Shown piece by piece: positions 1 to 7,481 of a DNA stretch of 64,000 bases (position 1 is its first letter; each line of letters opens with the position of its first letter). A model generated the notes under the pieces. It was not told the origin of the DNA, searched no databases, and was given only the letters and a program-made list of their open reading frames with translations. Position numbers and translations under genes: made by a program. The DNA comes from CAYRWR01 sp964428015. Its GTDB lineage: Bacteria > Spirochaetota > Brevinematia > Brevinematales > CAYRWR01. The stretch lies in contig CAYRWR010000004.1 of assembly GCA_964428015.1 (NCBI GenBank), forward strand, positions 70,690-134,689, read 5' to 3'.

Positions 1-229
1 GGCGGAAAGGGTGTTCCAGATCTACGGCATACTGGCCCAGCCTGTCCCCGGTTAAAGGGTGACACCGCTCCGGTTTTACAGACGGTACTTCCGCAAGATT
101 GGATGCGGCCCGCAATACCGCCATGCGTGTTTTAATTTTCCTGGTCTGGACAGGCCCGTAGCATTTTACTAATTCTTTTTCAGAGTTGAATATCTTTGCT
201 AATTTATTAGTCCGGAAATTGATTTTCAT
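1..229 (-). CDS. HigB/RelE-type toxin, 3' part off the window edge
   Basis: The minus strand is open from an ATG at 229 to the window edge (76 codons). The protein begins MKINFRTNKLAKIFNSEKEL and continues through PERCHPLTGDRLGQYAVDLEHPFR, the layout I know from plasmid-maintenance killer proteins of the RelE/HigB superfamily: an N-terminal FR.xKL.KI segment, then RCHPL.G.R.GQ.AVDL.HP.R. These are ribosome-dependent mRNA interferases. In this subgroup the toxin gene usually precedes its HTH antitoxin gene, which would lie to the left of the window. No Shine-Dalgarno sequence precedes the ATG, and the best promoter would start transcription almost on it. Function is inferred from sequence pattern only. 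Confidence 0.75.
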   Translation of the reverse strand, partial: MKINFRTNKLAKIFNSEKELVKCYGPVQTRKIKTRMAVLRAASNLAEVPSVKPERCHPLTGDRLGQYAVDLEHPFR

Positions 230-235
230 AGGATT

Positions 236-270
236 ACTATAAAACACTTTACCAAATATGTAAAGTGTTT
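236..270 (-). promoter_or_regulatory. promoter and palindromic operator of the HigB-type toxin gene
   Basis: Read on the minus strand, TTTACA (264-259) and TATAGT (241-236) are separated by exactly 17 bp. An 11-bp perfect inverted repeat, AAACACTTTAC (242-252) and GTAAAGTGTTT (260-270), covers the -35 and most of the spacer. A repressor bound here would block RNA polymerase, as expected for an autoregulated toxin-antitoxin promoter. The predicted start of transcription falls at about 229, the A of the ATG. Confidence 0.65.
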
Positions 271-370
271 CTGTATATATTTCTTAAAATACACTCTCAT
301 CTTTTTTGTCCTTTGATCCCTATTAGGTCAATTAATTTATACACCGGAAGTTAGGCTCTTCCCCTATATG

Positions 371-889
371 TCACCCTGATTATCTAATCCACTCTTCACC
401 CCAAGTTGTCACCCTGAGTCTCTACCCCATACTGTACCCCCAAAGTAACACCCTGAGTCTCAAACCCACGTTTTACCCACAACGTGTCACCCTGAGTATC
501 TACCCCACATTTTACCCCACTATCGAAGGGGGACGGTAACCGAAGAGACCGTTCCTCGGTAGTGCGGCAAAGGCCCGGGCGGTGTACTCGGAATGACACG
601 AGGGGGCTTCAGTCAAATAATGAAGTAATACCGCACTGGTGTCACCCTGAGTTTCTACCCCATATTTTACCCCACTACCGAAGGGGGACGGTAACCGAAG
701 AGACCGTTCCTCGGTAGGTGCTGCAAAGGCCCGGGTGGTGAACTCGGAATGACACGATTGTCTCCCGTTTAAATAACATACTACTGTACCCCCAAGCTGT
801 CACCCTGAGTTTCTACCTCATACTTAGCCGCACTACCGAAGGGTGCTCGGTAGTACTGCAAGGGCCCGGGTGGTGAACTCGGAATGACT
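371..889. repeat. cluster of MITE-like palindromic repeats (left cluster)
   Basis: Three related elements lie at about 484-599, 639-755 and 798-889. Each begins TGTCACCCTGAGT and ends ACTCGGAATGACA, which are imperfect inverted repeats of each other (10 of 13). In the middle, CACTACCGAAGG pairs with CCTCGGTAGTG, followed by a conserved GCAAAGGCCCGGGYGGTG segment. The first element is preceded by extra copies of its left 39 bp, with CACCCTGA starts near 371, 409, 448 and 487. Weak open frames across it simply read the 39-bp (13-codon) unit. The stretch 230-895 holds no other recognisable gene. Confidence 0.8.
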
Positions 890-895
890 CAATGG

Positions 896-1192
896 TCACT
901 TCCAAATAAATTTCTTTTTTGAATACAGTCTAAGTTTTTCATCATTCTGTTCTATCAGCGCGCTTTTCTTTTTACGGCTCCAATTTTTCAATTGTTTTTC
1001 CCGCTCAATTGCCTGATCAACATTACTGAATTCTTCCTGATGTTGAAGGACTACGGGTCTACGGGTGTAGGTATAGCTTTTATCATCATATCCTGAATTG
1101 TGTTGAATAATCCGTTGTTCTAGATTACTGGTTACTCCGATGTAATAAGAATCATCACTGCATAAAACGATGTATACATAATATGTTTTCAT
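896..1192 (-). CDS. small GIY-YIG endonuclease
   Basis: This 98-residue protein is a stand-alone GIY-YIG nuclease domain (YhbQ/UPF0213 size class). YYVYIVLC and SYYIG form the two halves of the motif, and the conserved Arg follows at LEQRIIQHN. The EREKQLKNWSRKKK helix carries the conserved Glu. Such enzymes cut DNA with a single metal ion; their cellular role is mostly unknown. The start has a good site, AGGAGA, 6 bases before ATG. The gene sits alone between two clusters of the same palindromic repeat, which suggests a functional or transposition-related link (inference). The family call is firm; the role is open. Confidence 0.88.
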   Translation of the reverse strand: MKTYYVYIVLCSDDSYYIGVTSNLEQRIIQHNSGYDDKSYTYTRRPVVLQHQEEFSNVDQAIEREKQLKNWSRKKKSALIEQNDEKLRLYSKKKFIWK

Positions 1193-1213
1193 TAACTTCT
1201 CCTGTTAAGTATT

Positions 1214-1570
1214 TTCACTTGTCACACCCAAGCTGTCACCCTGAGACTCTACCCCATGCTGTACACCCAAGGTGTCACCCTGAGTATCTACCCCATATTT
1301 TACCCCACTACCGAAGGGGAGTTGTACAATGAAGGTATTCACTTTGTAGACCGTTCCTCGGTAGTGCTGCAAAGGCCCTGGCGGTGAACTCGGAATGACA
1401 CATAGGGTATTATACTGTGTCACCCTGAGTATCCACCCCACATTTTACCCACAACGTGTCACCCTGAGTATCCACCCCACATTTTACCCCACTACCGAAG
1501 GGAGACGGTGACCAAAGTGACTCTTCCTCGGTAGTGCTGTAGAGGCCTGGGCGGTGTACTCGGAATGACA
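1214..1570. repeat. cluster of MITE-like palindromic repeats (right cluster)
   Basis: Two more copies of the element on the other side of the GIY-YIG gene lie at about 1214-1400 and 1416-1570. Both begin with the 39-bp TGTCACCCTGAG unit in duplicate (near 1232 and 1271; near 1418 and 1457). Both end CGGAATGACA after the CCTCGGTAGTGCTG and GGCGGTG segments. The 1214-1400 copy has an insertion in its central loop. All copies in the window point the same way. Nothing else is visible between 1193 and 1583. Confidence 0.8.
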
Positions 1571-1583
1571 GCTTTTTATAAAT

Positions 1584-1937
1584 TTACTCCCCCTCCGTCC
1601 ACACCCTCCCCGCCAGTCTCCCCCGTATCACCACCTCCCCACCCATCTGGTAGATATCCCCATGCAATGTCCCGTCCACCAACACCGAGCTGTTAGAGTA
1701 CACATAGACATCCCCCTCCACCATCCCCAGCAGGCGGAAGGCCGCGCCGTTGGTCACGATAATATCCCCCCGGTGGATCTTCACGAAGGAAGTGTTCCGG
1801 CTCACCGTCATCCCGGTGGGTCGGGGCCGAACGGCATTGCCGGGCGGGTCATAGACCGTCTGGGTGTCCCGGCAGGACAGCACTGCCAGGCTCAGGACCG
1901 ACAGGACCAGCAGTCCCGCTGCCCTGTGCGCCTTCAC
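1584..1937 (-). CDS. small lipoprotein with bactofilin-like repeats
   Basis: The 117-residue product has a signal peptide ending in a lipobox (AVLSC, Cys at about 22) and is probably a lipoprotein. After a Pro-rich linker, the last 65 residues show short strands with GxVxGDVYV, VDGTLHGDIY and IRGRLAGRV spacing, like the beta-helix rungs of bactofilin/polymer-forming proteins. The start is GTG at 1937, overlapping the upstream stop by four bases (GTGA), which indicates translational coupling. The partner gene encodes a membrane protein. I do not recognise a named family; a structural role in the envelope is a guess. Confidence 0.6.
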   Translation of the reverse strand: MKAHRAAGLLVLSVLSLAVLSCRDTQTVYDPPGNAVRPRPTGMTVSRNTSFVKIHRGDIIVTNGAAFRLLGMVEGDVYVYSNSSVLVDGTLHGDIYQMGGEVVIRGRLAGRVWTEGE

Positions 1938-2806
1938 GGTTTCCCCCGCTTAGTCTTCCTGCTCTGATCAAACACTTTTTTTTCCATCAGATTGGCCAGG
2001 TAATAGGTATTGGTGAAGCGGCTCTCCCGGGCGGTGATGACGATCACCTCCAGGATCAGATTGGTATTGATAGCTTCGAATCCGTACCAGGTGTAGGGAT
2101 GCTTTCTGCCGATCTTATCGAAATACAGTCCGGCATTGGTACCGGTACTCTTCTCCCCGTAGACGGTCAGCCCGTAGCGCTGAGTGACATAACCCGTGAA
2201 GTCTGACACGGTGAGGATTTTCCGGGGGATACCGTCCTGTTTCACCTGTCCCGCCAGGCTGTCGGGGAGGAGGATGGTGTAGTCCATGCCGACGGACTTC
2301 ATGGCATTAGGCGGGATGAACAGGGGAAAGTCCTCATCCAGGTATTTATTGATACTGCTCCTATTCACTTTATAGGTATAGCGGGTGTCCCGGTAATAGG
2401 TATTACAATCCACCTGCTTGACCAGCACTCCCTTGTCCTTGAGATTGTAGATATCGAAGGTGAGCCCCGACTCCAGCCAGCCGTAGTCCAGGAGTGATTT
2501 TCTGTCCAGGGCCTGCCCTTCCTCACGCCGGATCTCCAGGGCCACAGCCTCGGAATTGAGGTAGGTGAAAAAGTCCGCGTTCTGCTCCTTCTGGAGCCGG
2601 TTCATGATGAGGGAGCCGCACCCTACGATCAGTCCGATCAGCAGGGACAGGGTCAGGATCAGGTTCTGCTGTATGGTCAACCGGGTGTTGGTCCGGTTCT
2701 GGTTATCCAGGATGTCGTTCTGCTGAATGAGCAGTTGATTGAGCCCGGCCAGGTGGGCCGTGGTTTCTTGGTTTCGGGATACATCCGGTTTTTCCTCTGG
2801 ATTCAT
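1934..2806 (-). CDS. membrane-anchored protein of unknown function
   Basis: The protein has 290 residues from the ATG at 2806, chosen because AAGGAG lies 5 bases upstream; a GTG two codons earlier overlaps that site. A Gln/Asn-rich cytoplasmic N-terminus (about 1-45) with coiled-coil character precedes one membrane segment (LILTLSLLIGLIVGCGSLI). An approximately 220-residue extracytoplasmic domain with many Tyr follows. No domain is recognised. It is the first gene of a two-gene unit with the bactofilin-like lipoprotein, so the two may work together at the envelope. Confidence 0.6.
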   Translation of the reverse strand: MNPEEKPDVSRNQETTAHLAGLNQLLIQQNDILDNQNRTNTRLTIQQNLILTLSLLIGLIVGCGSLIMNRLQKEQNADFFTYLNSEAVALEIRREEGQALDRKSLLDYGWLESGLTFDIYNLKDKGVLVKQVDCNTYYRDTRYTYKVNRSSINKYLDEDFPLFIPPNAMKSVGMDYTILLPDSLAGQVKQDGIPRKILTVSDFTGYVTQRYGLTVYGEKSTGTNAGLYFDKIGRKHPYTWYGFEAINTNLILEVIVITARESRFTNTYYLANLMEKKVFDQSRKTKRGKP

Positions 2807-2839
2807 AAGCACTCCTTGTCTTAATTATTATATTTTTTA

Positions 2840-3078
2840 CTTTCCGGCTCTGAGGTAATAAAAAGTACCTTTGAGGTAGTAAAAGGAAGCTCTGAGCCGG
2901 TAAAAAGTACCTCAGAGGTACTTAAAGGTACCTTCAGGCTCCGAATTAGTACCTCCGGGGTAGTAATTGGTACCTTTGAGCCCGGGTTTTGTACCTAAAA
3001 GGTAGTAATTAGTACCTCAGAGGTAGCAACAGCCGGCTCTGAGGTATAAAAAAGCAGGCCGGAGGTACTAAACCTATC
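2840..3078. repeat. degenerate 21-bp palindrome array
   Basis: About eleven units follow one another with a period of 20-23 bp, mostly 21. The consensus core is GTACCTCNGAGGTA followed by an A/T-rich GTAATTA or GTAAAAA spacer. Each core is itself a short palindrome, and several contain a KpnI-like GGTACC. The array fills the space between a terminator and the leader of the gene starting at 2806. No unit is exact and no unique spacers exist, so it is not CRISPR. The minus strand reads a 7-residue repeat (TSEVLIT-like) interrupted by one stop and with no start codon. Confidence 0.7.
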
Positions 3079-3084
3079 CGGGAA

Positions 3085-3120
3085 ATAAAAAACCGGAGAA
3101 ACCCACTCAGTCTCTCCGGT
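3085..3120 (-). terminator. rho-independent terminator
   Basis: On the minus strand ACCGGAGA pairs with TCTCCGGT (3120-3113 with 3099-3092), and a run of Ts follows. It lies 18 bases after the stop of the gene ending at 3138. Confidence 0.85.
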
Positions 3121-3137
3121 ATGAGATGGTACCGCGT

Positions 3138-3629
3138 TTATTCCGCGGTGTTGGTGTCGTGGCTGCTGGATTTGCGGGGCCGTCCCGGGAAGCGGGCGGA
3201 CAGGTCTTCGTAAACGTTCTTGGCGCCGTAGATATTGGACTTAGCCGTGTGTTTGGCGGCATTGTACAGCATCAGGGCCCCGGCGTAGGCTTCGCTGCCG
3301 GACAGCAGCATGGTGTCATTGAGGGCATCGGTGATCTGCAGTAGAGGCTGGTATATGGAACGCAGGGAGACCACCGCGTCCACGTCCACCTTGAGATCAT
3401 TTACATCCAGGAACGGGGGTACCAGGTCGATATTGGAGTCACAGTACTCCAGAGCCTTCTGTACAAAAGGTACAGTCTTGTCGCCCATCTTGGGCAATTC
3501 TATTCTCTCATCCGCGCTCAGAGTCTTGAGCTGAGGCAGGAGCTTCGCCTTGAGTGTAGCGATCGCCGCCGTCACTTCCGCCATATCACTTTCATTCATC
3601 CCGAAAGACACCAGATTCTGTTGAGCCAT
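3138..3629 (-). CDS. conserved hypothetical protein
   Basis: The 163-residue product begins MAQQNLVSFGM; the start at 3629 is fixed by a strong AAGGAGG 5 bases upstream. It is predicted to be all helical, soluble and without a signal peptide. It contains LPQLKTLSADERIELPKMGDKTVPFVQKALEY and ends in a basic/Ser-rich tail (PGRPRKSSSHDTN). I recall very similar proteins with this ADER.ELPKMGDK.V.FV.KALEY segment, annotated as hypothetical in several phyla, but no function. It is a single-gene transcript with a long leader and its own terminator. Confidence 0.75.
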   Translation of the reverse strand: MAQQNLVSFGMNESDMAEVTAAIATLKAKLLPQLKTLSADERIELPKMGDKTVPFVQKALEYCDSNIDLVPPFLDVNDLKVDVDAVVSLRSIYQPLLQITDALNDTMLLSGSEAYAGALMLYNAAKHTAKSNIYGAKNVYEDLSARFPGRPRKSSSHDTNTAE

Positions 3630-3808
3630 TTTGGCCTCCTTAAAAGAAATTTTTTCATTACGAATCACAGCAAACCCCTTTTTGATTATTGTTTAAACAT
3701 TATTTATTCTATTTATATACATATCAATGATTATACCACACACTATACTAACCTGCACGGCACATATATACGTTTCTATTACCCGTTTCCATAACATTTA
3801 AGTAACGT

Positions 3809-3837
3809 ATAATAACAATATTTGTTTACTTTGTCAA
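3809..3837 (-). promoter_or_regulatory. minus-strand promoter toward the gene at 3629
   Basis: TTGACA (3837-3832) and TATTAT (3814-3809) are 17 bp apart on the minus strand, giving a leader of about 170 bases before the ATG at 3629. A second TATAAT with TGG in front lies at 3735-3730 and could serve as a nearer start. The -35 box is nearly coincident with that of a promoter on the other strand. Confidence 0.55.
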
Positions 3838-3858
3838 TATTTGTATTTTTGATATACA
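3831..3858 (+). promoter_or_regulatory. plus-strand promoter into the GC-rich non-coding segment
   Basis: TTGTCA (3831-3836) and TATACA (3853-3858) are 16 bp apart. Transcription would begin near 3865 and run into the structured segment that follows. The match is reasonable but not perfect. Confidence 0.4.
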
Positions 3859-3864
3859 CTTACA

Positions 3865-4733
3865 GTGTGATAAATGGACGTAACTTGAAACCAAAGGTTG
3901 TTCACCCTTACGATACTCCCTCGTATTTATCCGACCAGGACCGCAGGTCCGCATGTCGCCGTCTACCAAACAGCCCCACGCCCCCCCCCTTTGGCCACTA
4001 GATACTGTCGGTAACCAGGCTAAAAGCAATACCGACCGAGTCCTCGCCCTCTCCACTTAAGAGCGGGCGGGCGTCGAACAGGCTCTCCCCGGATACCGAC
4101 CAGACCCGGTGGGATAAATGCCACACTGTCTACCATTAGTGGGGTGGGCCTCTACTCTTCCCCACTTCGGCAACCTTAGGACAAGCCCCGGCACCCCTCG
4201 GCATTACCTCAGGTCCGGGGCGGGGTGGATTCCGTCAAGGGCCTTGACCCCAGCCTCTTCCCAGCGAGCTGAGCGAGCGGCTGAGTGTGACTGTTGCTCT
4301 TCCACTGAGAAATCTCCGGCGGGCATATTCATTCTAAATCTTCGCGCTGTAGTAAGAAGTGAGGTATAGTTAATCCGCTTTAATTTACTCATACAGCGTA
4401 GCTGGAGATTTCGATTTTTCTACCGAGGCACGACGCCGAGTTTCACACGATTGCCGGGACCGTACGGAATTCACCCCGCCCCGGACCGCCTGTCGGTCAT
4501 ACCGTCCGAGTCAACCCCTGAGACATTCTCCATGCTTTGATTTGCCGGGCTAAACAAACAGATTTGTAGAGATGAGAGATAAGATACTGACGGAGTACAG
4601 GATTGAGGATATCTCCGTTGGCACTCCGATTCCGGAATGACGGAAATGCAGATAAGTACGTTATAGGATTTTTTTAAGACAACTTTTTATAATCGGACGT
4701 CAGCGCACACCGGCGCGCCGGTGCTCTCTTTTT
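3865..4733 (+). ncRNA. candidate large structured non-coding RNA
   Basis: Between 3.86 and 4.52 kb the sequence becomes distinctly GC-rich, yet no frame gives a credible protein. A 24-bp inverted repeat (4212-4235 with 4464-4487) has one unpaired position; it is a G-U pair if the plus strand is the RNA but a C-A mismatch on the minus strand. Nested inside are GAAATCTCC/GGAGATTTC (4309-4317, 4404-4412) and CGCTGTA/TACAGCG (4345-4351, 4392-4398). Smaller hairpins such as GGACCgcaGGTCC occur around 3940. A promoter precedes it and a hairpin with Ts follows. I could not match it to RNase P RNA, tmRNA, SRP RNA, 6S or intron signatures. A decayed intron or mobile element is the main alternative. 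Confidence 0.4.
4708..4733 (+). terminator. hairpin with T-run at the end of the non-coding segment
   Basis: CACCGGCGCGCCGGTG (4708-4723) is a perfect palindrome followed by CTCTCTTTTT on the plus strand. The T-run is on the plus side only, so it fits termination of plus-strand transcription better than of nifA, whose stop codon it touches. Confidence 0.45.
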
Positions 4734-6249
4734 ACCCATTCTCCCGCCGGAAGGCCATCCAGTCCACCTCATATTTCCTCACCCGGAGTCCCATCACCCT
4801 CTCGGTCAGCCCCAGCCGTTTGGCCGCCTGGGCCATATTCCCCCGGCAGTCCTTGAGGGCTTCTATCAGCATCTCCTTTTCCACCACTTCCAGTTTAGTC
4901 TCCAGGGTACCCCGGTACTGGGTACCGCTCTCCCGGCTGGTCTGCAGGCTGGGGGGGAGATGATAGGCGTGGATCACGTCGTCCTCACTAAGGATCACCG
5001 CCCTCTCCATCACGTTTTCCAGCTCCCGGACATTGCCCGGCCAATGATAAGCCATCAGCATATCGATGGCGGGAGTGGAGATGCGGCGCACTCTTTTGGA
5101 GTGAAGCTGGGTATACTTCTGCACAAAAAAGTCCGCCAGGAGCAGGATATCGCTGCCTCTGTCCCGCAGAGGGGGGATGAAGATGGGAAAAACATTCAGC
5201 CGATAGAACAGGTCTTCCCTGAACTTCCCGGCTTTGATGGATGCCTCCAGGTCGGCATTGGTTGCCGCGATGACCCTGATATCCACCCGGATGGTTTTAT
5301 TGCCACCCACCCGTTCAAACTCCCTCTCCTGCAGTACCCGCAGGAGTTTGGTCTGCATAGGCAGGGAAAGCTCCCCTATTTCATCCATAAAAATGGTCCC
5401 CTGATGGGCGTCTTCGAAACGCCCACGCCGGGAATCAATGGCTCCGGTAAAGGCCCCCTTTTCATGTCCGAAAAGTTCGCTTTCGATGATATTTTCCGCC
5501 AGGGCGGCACAGTTGAATTTGATAAAAGGACCCGACTGTCGGGGACTGGCATAATGAATAGCCTGGGCCACCAGCTCCTTGCCCGCTCCGCTTTCCCCCA
5601 GGATCAGAGTGGTGCTGGAGGTCGGGGAAATTTTTTCGATAAGGTCATAGACCTGGGACATAGCTTTGGAATTACCAATAATGTTGGAAGGGCGGTATTT
5701 CTGTTTGAGCTCCCCTTTGAGCCGCAGGTTTTCCTCCCGGAGGCGGTCATTCTCTTCATGCTCCATTTGGTGGAGCTGGACCGCCTGGGCGATCATGGTG
5801 GAAATAATGGCCAGGACCTGGGCGTCATGTTCCAGGGAAAACTCCCCTTCCACCTCACGGTCTATACTGAGCGTCCCGGCTACTTCCTTTCCCAGAATGA
5901 TAGGTACACAGATAAAAGAAATATCTTCGTCAGGATGGACGGTGCGGGCTTTGGTTTTATTGAGAAATTCCTTACTCTGGGAGACCCTCTGAATTATGAC
6001 GGGTTTACCTGTAGCCACCACACTGCCGGTCACGCCTTCCCCTACCCGGTATACGCCCCGAGCCTGGGCTTCCTCATCCAGCCCCAGGGAGCTTTCAATA
6101 AAAATCTCTTCGCTGGTACGGTTGAGAATGGACAGAATAGCTCTTTTAACACCCATATGTTCACCTAGAATCTTCATCACCAGTTCCAATACAGCGTGAA
6201 GTTCCTGTTTATGGTCCATAGCCTGGCTGACATCATAGAGCAAGGGCAA
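4732..6249 (-). CDS. nifA: NifA, sigma54-dependent activator of nif genes
   Basis: 505 residues from a TTG. It has a GAF sensory domain (about 10-160), a short coiled linker, and an AAA+ domain with Walker A GESGAGKE (218-225), GAFTGA (265-270, the sigma54 contact loop) and Walker B TIFMDEIG. A C-terminal Fis-type helix-turn-helix (MAQAAKRLGLTERVMGLRV) ends the protein. NifA opens sigma54 promoters of nitrogenase genes. It follows nifV directly. The frame stays open 17 more codons upstream without ATG, GTG or TTG; there an ATA (6303-6301) lies 6 bases after AAGGAGGG and overlaps the nifV stop as ATAG, a possible true start. No nifHDK genes are in the window. Confidence 0.9.
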   Translation of the reverse strand: MPLLYDVSQAMDHKQELHAVLELVMKILGEHMGVKRAILSILNRTSEEIFIESSLGLDEEAQARGVYRVGEGVTGSVVATGKPVIIQRVSQSKEFLNKTKARTVHPDEDISFICVPIILGKEVAGTLSIDREVEGEFSLEHDAQVLAIISTMIAQAVQLHQMEHEENDRLREENLRLKGELKQKYRPSNIIGNSKAMSQVYDLIEKISPTSSTTLILGESGAGKELVAQAIHYASPRQSGPFIKFNCAALAENIIESELFGHEKGAFTGAIDSRRGRFEDAHQGTIFMDEIGELSLPMQTKLLRVLQEREFERVGGNKTIRVDIRVIAATNADLEASIKAGKFREDLFYRLNVFPIFIPPLRDRGSDILLLADFFVQKYTQLHSKRVRRISTPAIDMLMAYHWPGNVRELENVMERAVILSEDDVIHAYHLPPSLQTSRESGTQYRGTLETKLEVVEKEMLIEALKDCRGNMAQAAKRLGLTERVMGLRVRKYEVDWMAFRRENG

Positions 6250-6299
6250 AATCTTGGCCCTACAGAAGGAGTGGAGGTTTTCGTCGCATTTCAGAGCTT

Positions 6300-7433
6300 C
6301 TATTTTATTCCCTCCTTATTAAAATATTTATCCAGAATATGTCTAAGGTATACATCCCCGTTAAGTCCTTTATTATGGGCGTAATACCCCCTTAACAGAA
6401 TCACTATCTCCCGGGCGCTGTCCTCATCCAGCTCGATTCCCCACTCTCTGGCCCGGAAGCGTATCGCGGATATACCGCTGTGTTTGCCTATCATCAGCCG
6501 CCTCTCCCGGCCCCAGGTGGAAGGGGCTACGGTTTCGTAGGTCAGTGGATCTTTAAGCAAGCCGTCCACATGGATGCCCGATTCATGGGAAAACACCATT
6601 TCCCCCACCCAGGGTTTATTTTTAGACTGCCAATAACCGCTCATCCCCTCCACCATGAGTGACAAATGGTACAGGTGATTGAAATCCAGTCCTGTGTCTA
6701 TACCTTCCTGAAACTGGAGTACAGCCGCGATTTCTTCCAGAGGGGTATTTCCTGCTCTCTCTCCCAGTCCGTTTACTGAGGTGGAAATGTATTTCACCCC
6801 GGCTTGTACGGCACAGAGGCTGTTGGCTGTAGCCATCCCAAAATCATTGTGACCGTGGAATTCCAGTGGTATATCCAGACCATCAACCAGGGGATGCAGG
6901 GTATGATATACCTGGAGTGGCGACAATAATCCTAGAGTATCCGCGTAACGTACCCTAAATGCTCCTAATTCCTGTGCCAGAAGAAAAAAATCTAAAAGAT
7001 GACCGGTGTCGCATCTGCTGGCATCCTCCGCCCCTACACTTACTTTCAAATGATGCTTAACGGCATAATTTAGCACCAGTTCTAACTGATAGAACAGCCA
7101 GGCCCGGTCTTTACCTAATTTGGAATGCAGTAGAATTTCTGACACCGGCGCGGAAACGTGCACCACCTGAGCACCGCAATCCAGACTGGCATCCAGATCT
7201 TTGATGCTGAGCCGATTCCAGGTAAATACTTCGCAGGGCAGTCCCAGTTCCAAAACGTTCTGTATGGCAGACTTTTCCTCTTTACCCATAGCCGGGATTC
7301 CAGCTTCGATGCCTGAAATACCAGCCATAGATAAAGCCCGGGCCAACTCTGTTTTCTCCTCAGCCAGAAAGTCCACTCCAGGGGCTTGTTCCCCATCCCT
7401 TAAGGTAGTATCCAGAAAATAAATTTTTCCCAT
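6300..7433 (-). CDS. nifV: homocitrate synthase NifV
   Basis: The 377-residue enzyme condenses acetyl-CoA with 2-oxoglutarate to homocitrate, the organic ligand of the iron-molybdenum cofactor of nitrogenase. The DRE-TIM signatures are present: TLRDGEQAPGV near the N-terminus, HGHNDFGMATANSLCAVQAG, and VNGLGERAGN. A C-terminal segment with SGIHVDG and IGKHSG completes it. NifV and isopropylmalate synthase are related; the short length and its place next to nifA favour NifV. It is transcribed from a sigma54-type promoter 33 bases upstream and shares its mRNA with nifA. Confidence 0.9.
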   Translation of the reverse strand: MGKIYFLDTTLRDGEQAPGVDFLAEEKTELARALSMAGISGIEAGIPAMGKEEKSAIQNVLELGLPCEVFTWNRLSIKDLDASLDCGAQVVHVSAPVSEILLHSKLGKDRAWLFYQLELVLNYAVKHHLKVSVGAEDASRCDTGHLLDFFLLAQELGAFRVRYADTLGLLSPLQVYHTLHPLVDGLDIPLEFHGHNDFGMATANSLCAVQAGVKYISTSVNGLGERAGNTPLEEIAAVLQFQEGIDTGLDFNHLYHLSLMVEGMSGYWQSKNKPWVGEMVFSHESGIHVDGLLKDPLTYETVAPSTWGRERRLMIGKHSGISAIRFRAREWGIELDEDSAREIVILLRGYYAHNKGLNGDVYLRHILDKYFNKEGIK

Positions 7434-7465
7434 TCCGCAACCTTAAATTTTTATCCCCTAATACA

Positions 7466-7481
7466 TGCAAGAATCATGCCG
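7466..7481 (-). promoter_or_regulatory. sigma54 (-24/-12) promoter of nifV-nifA
   Basis: The minus strand reads CGGCATGATTCTTGCA, matching TGGCACGNNNNTTGCA with GG and GC exactly 10 bp apart. The start of transcription would lie near 7455, about 20 bases before the nifV ATG. I found no TGT-N10-ACA NifA site in the 180 bp upstream. Confidence 0.7.

Noticed and set aside
396..599. Minus-strand open frame with a 13-residue repeat (VKCGVDTQGDTLG-like)
   Set aside because: It only reads the 39-bp repeat unit; no ribosome site, and the same frame appears in other copies at 1205-1441.
2840..3078. Possible CRISPR array
   Set aside because: Units are only about 21 bp, all degenerate, with no conserved repeat/unique spacer alternation and no cas genes.
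3826..4392. Short open frames in the GC-rich segment
   Set aside because: No ribosome sites, no recognisable protein pattern, frames on both strands compete, and strong inverted repeats explain the composition better.
4960..6168. 402-residue open frame on the plus strand
   Set aside because: It lies entirely opposite nifA, whose protein is clearly recognised; composition and lack of ribosome site show a shadow frame.
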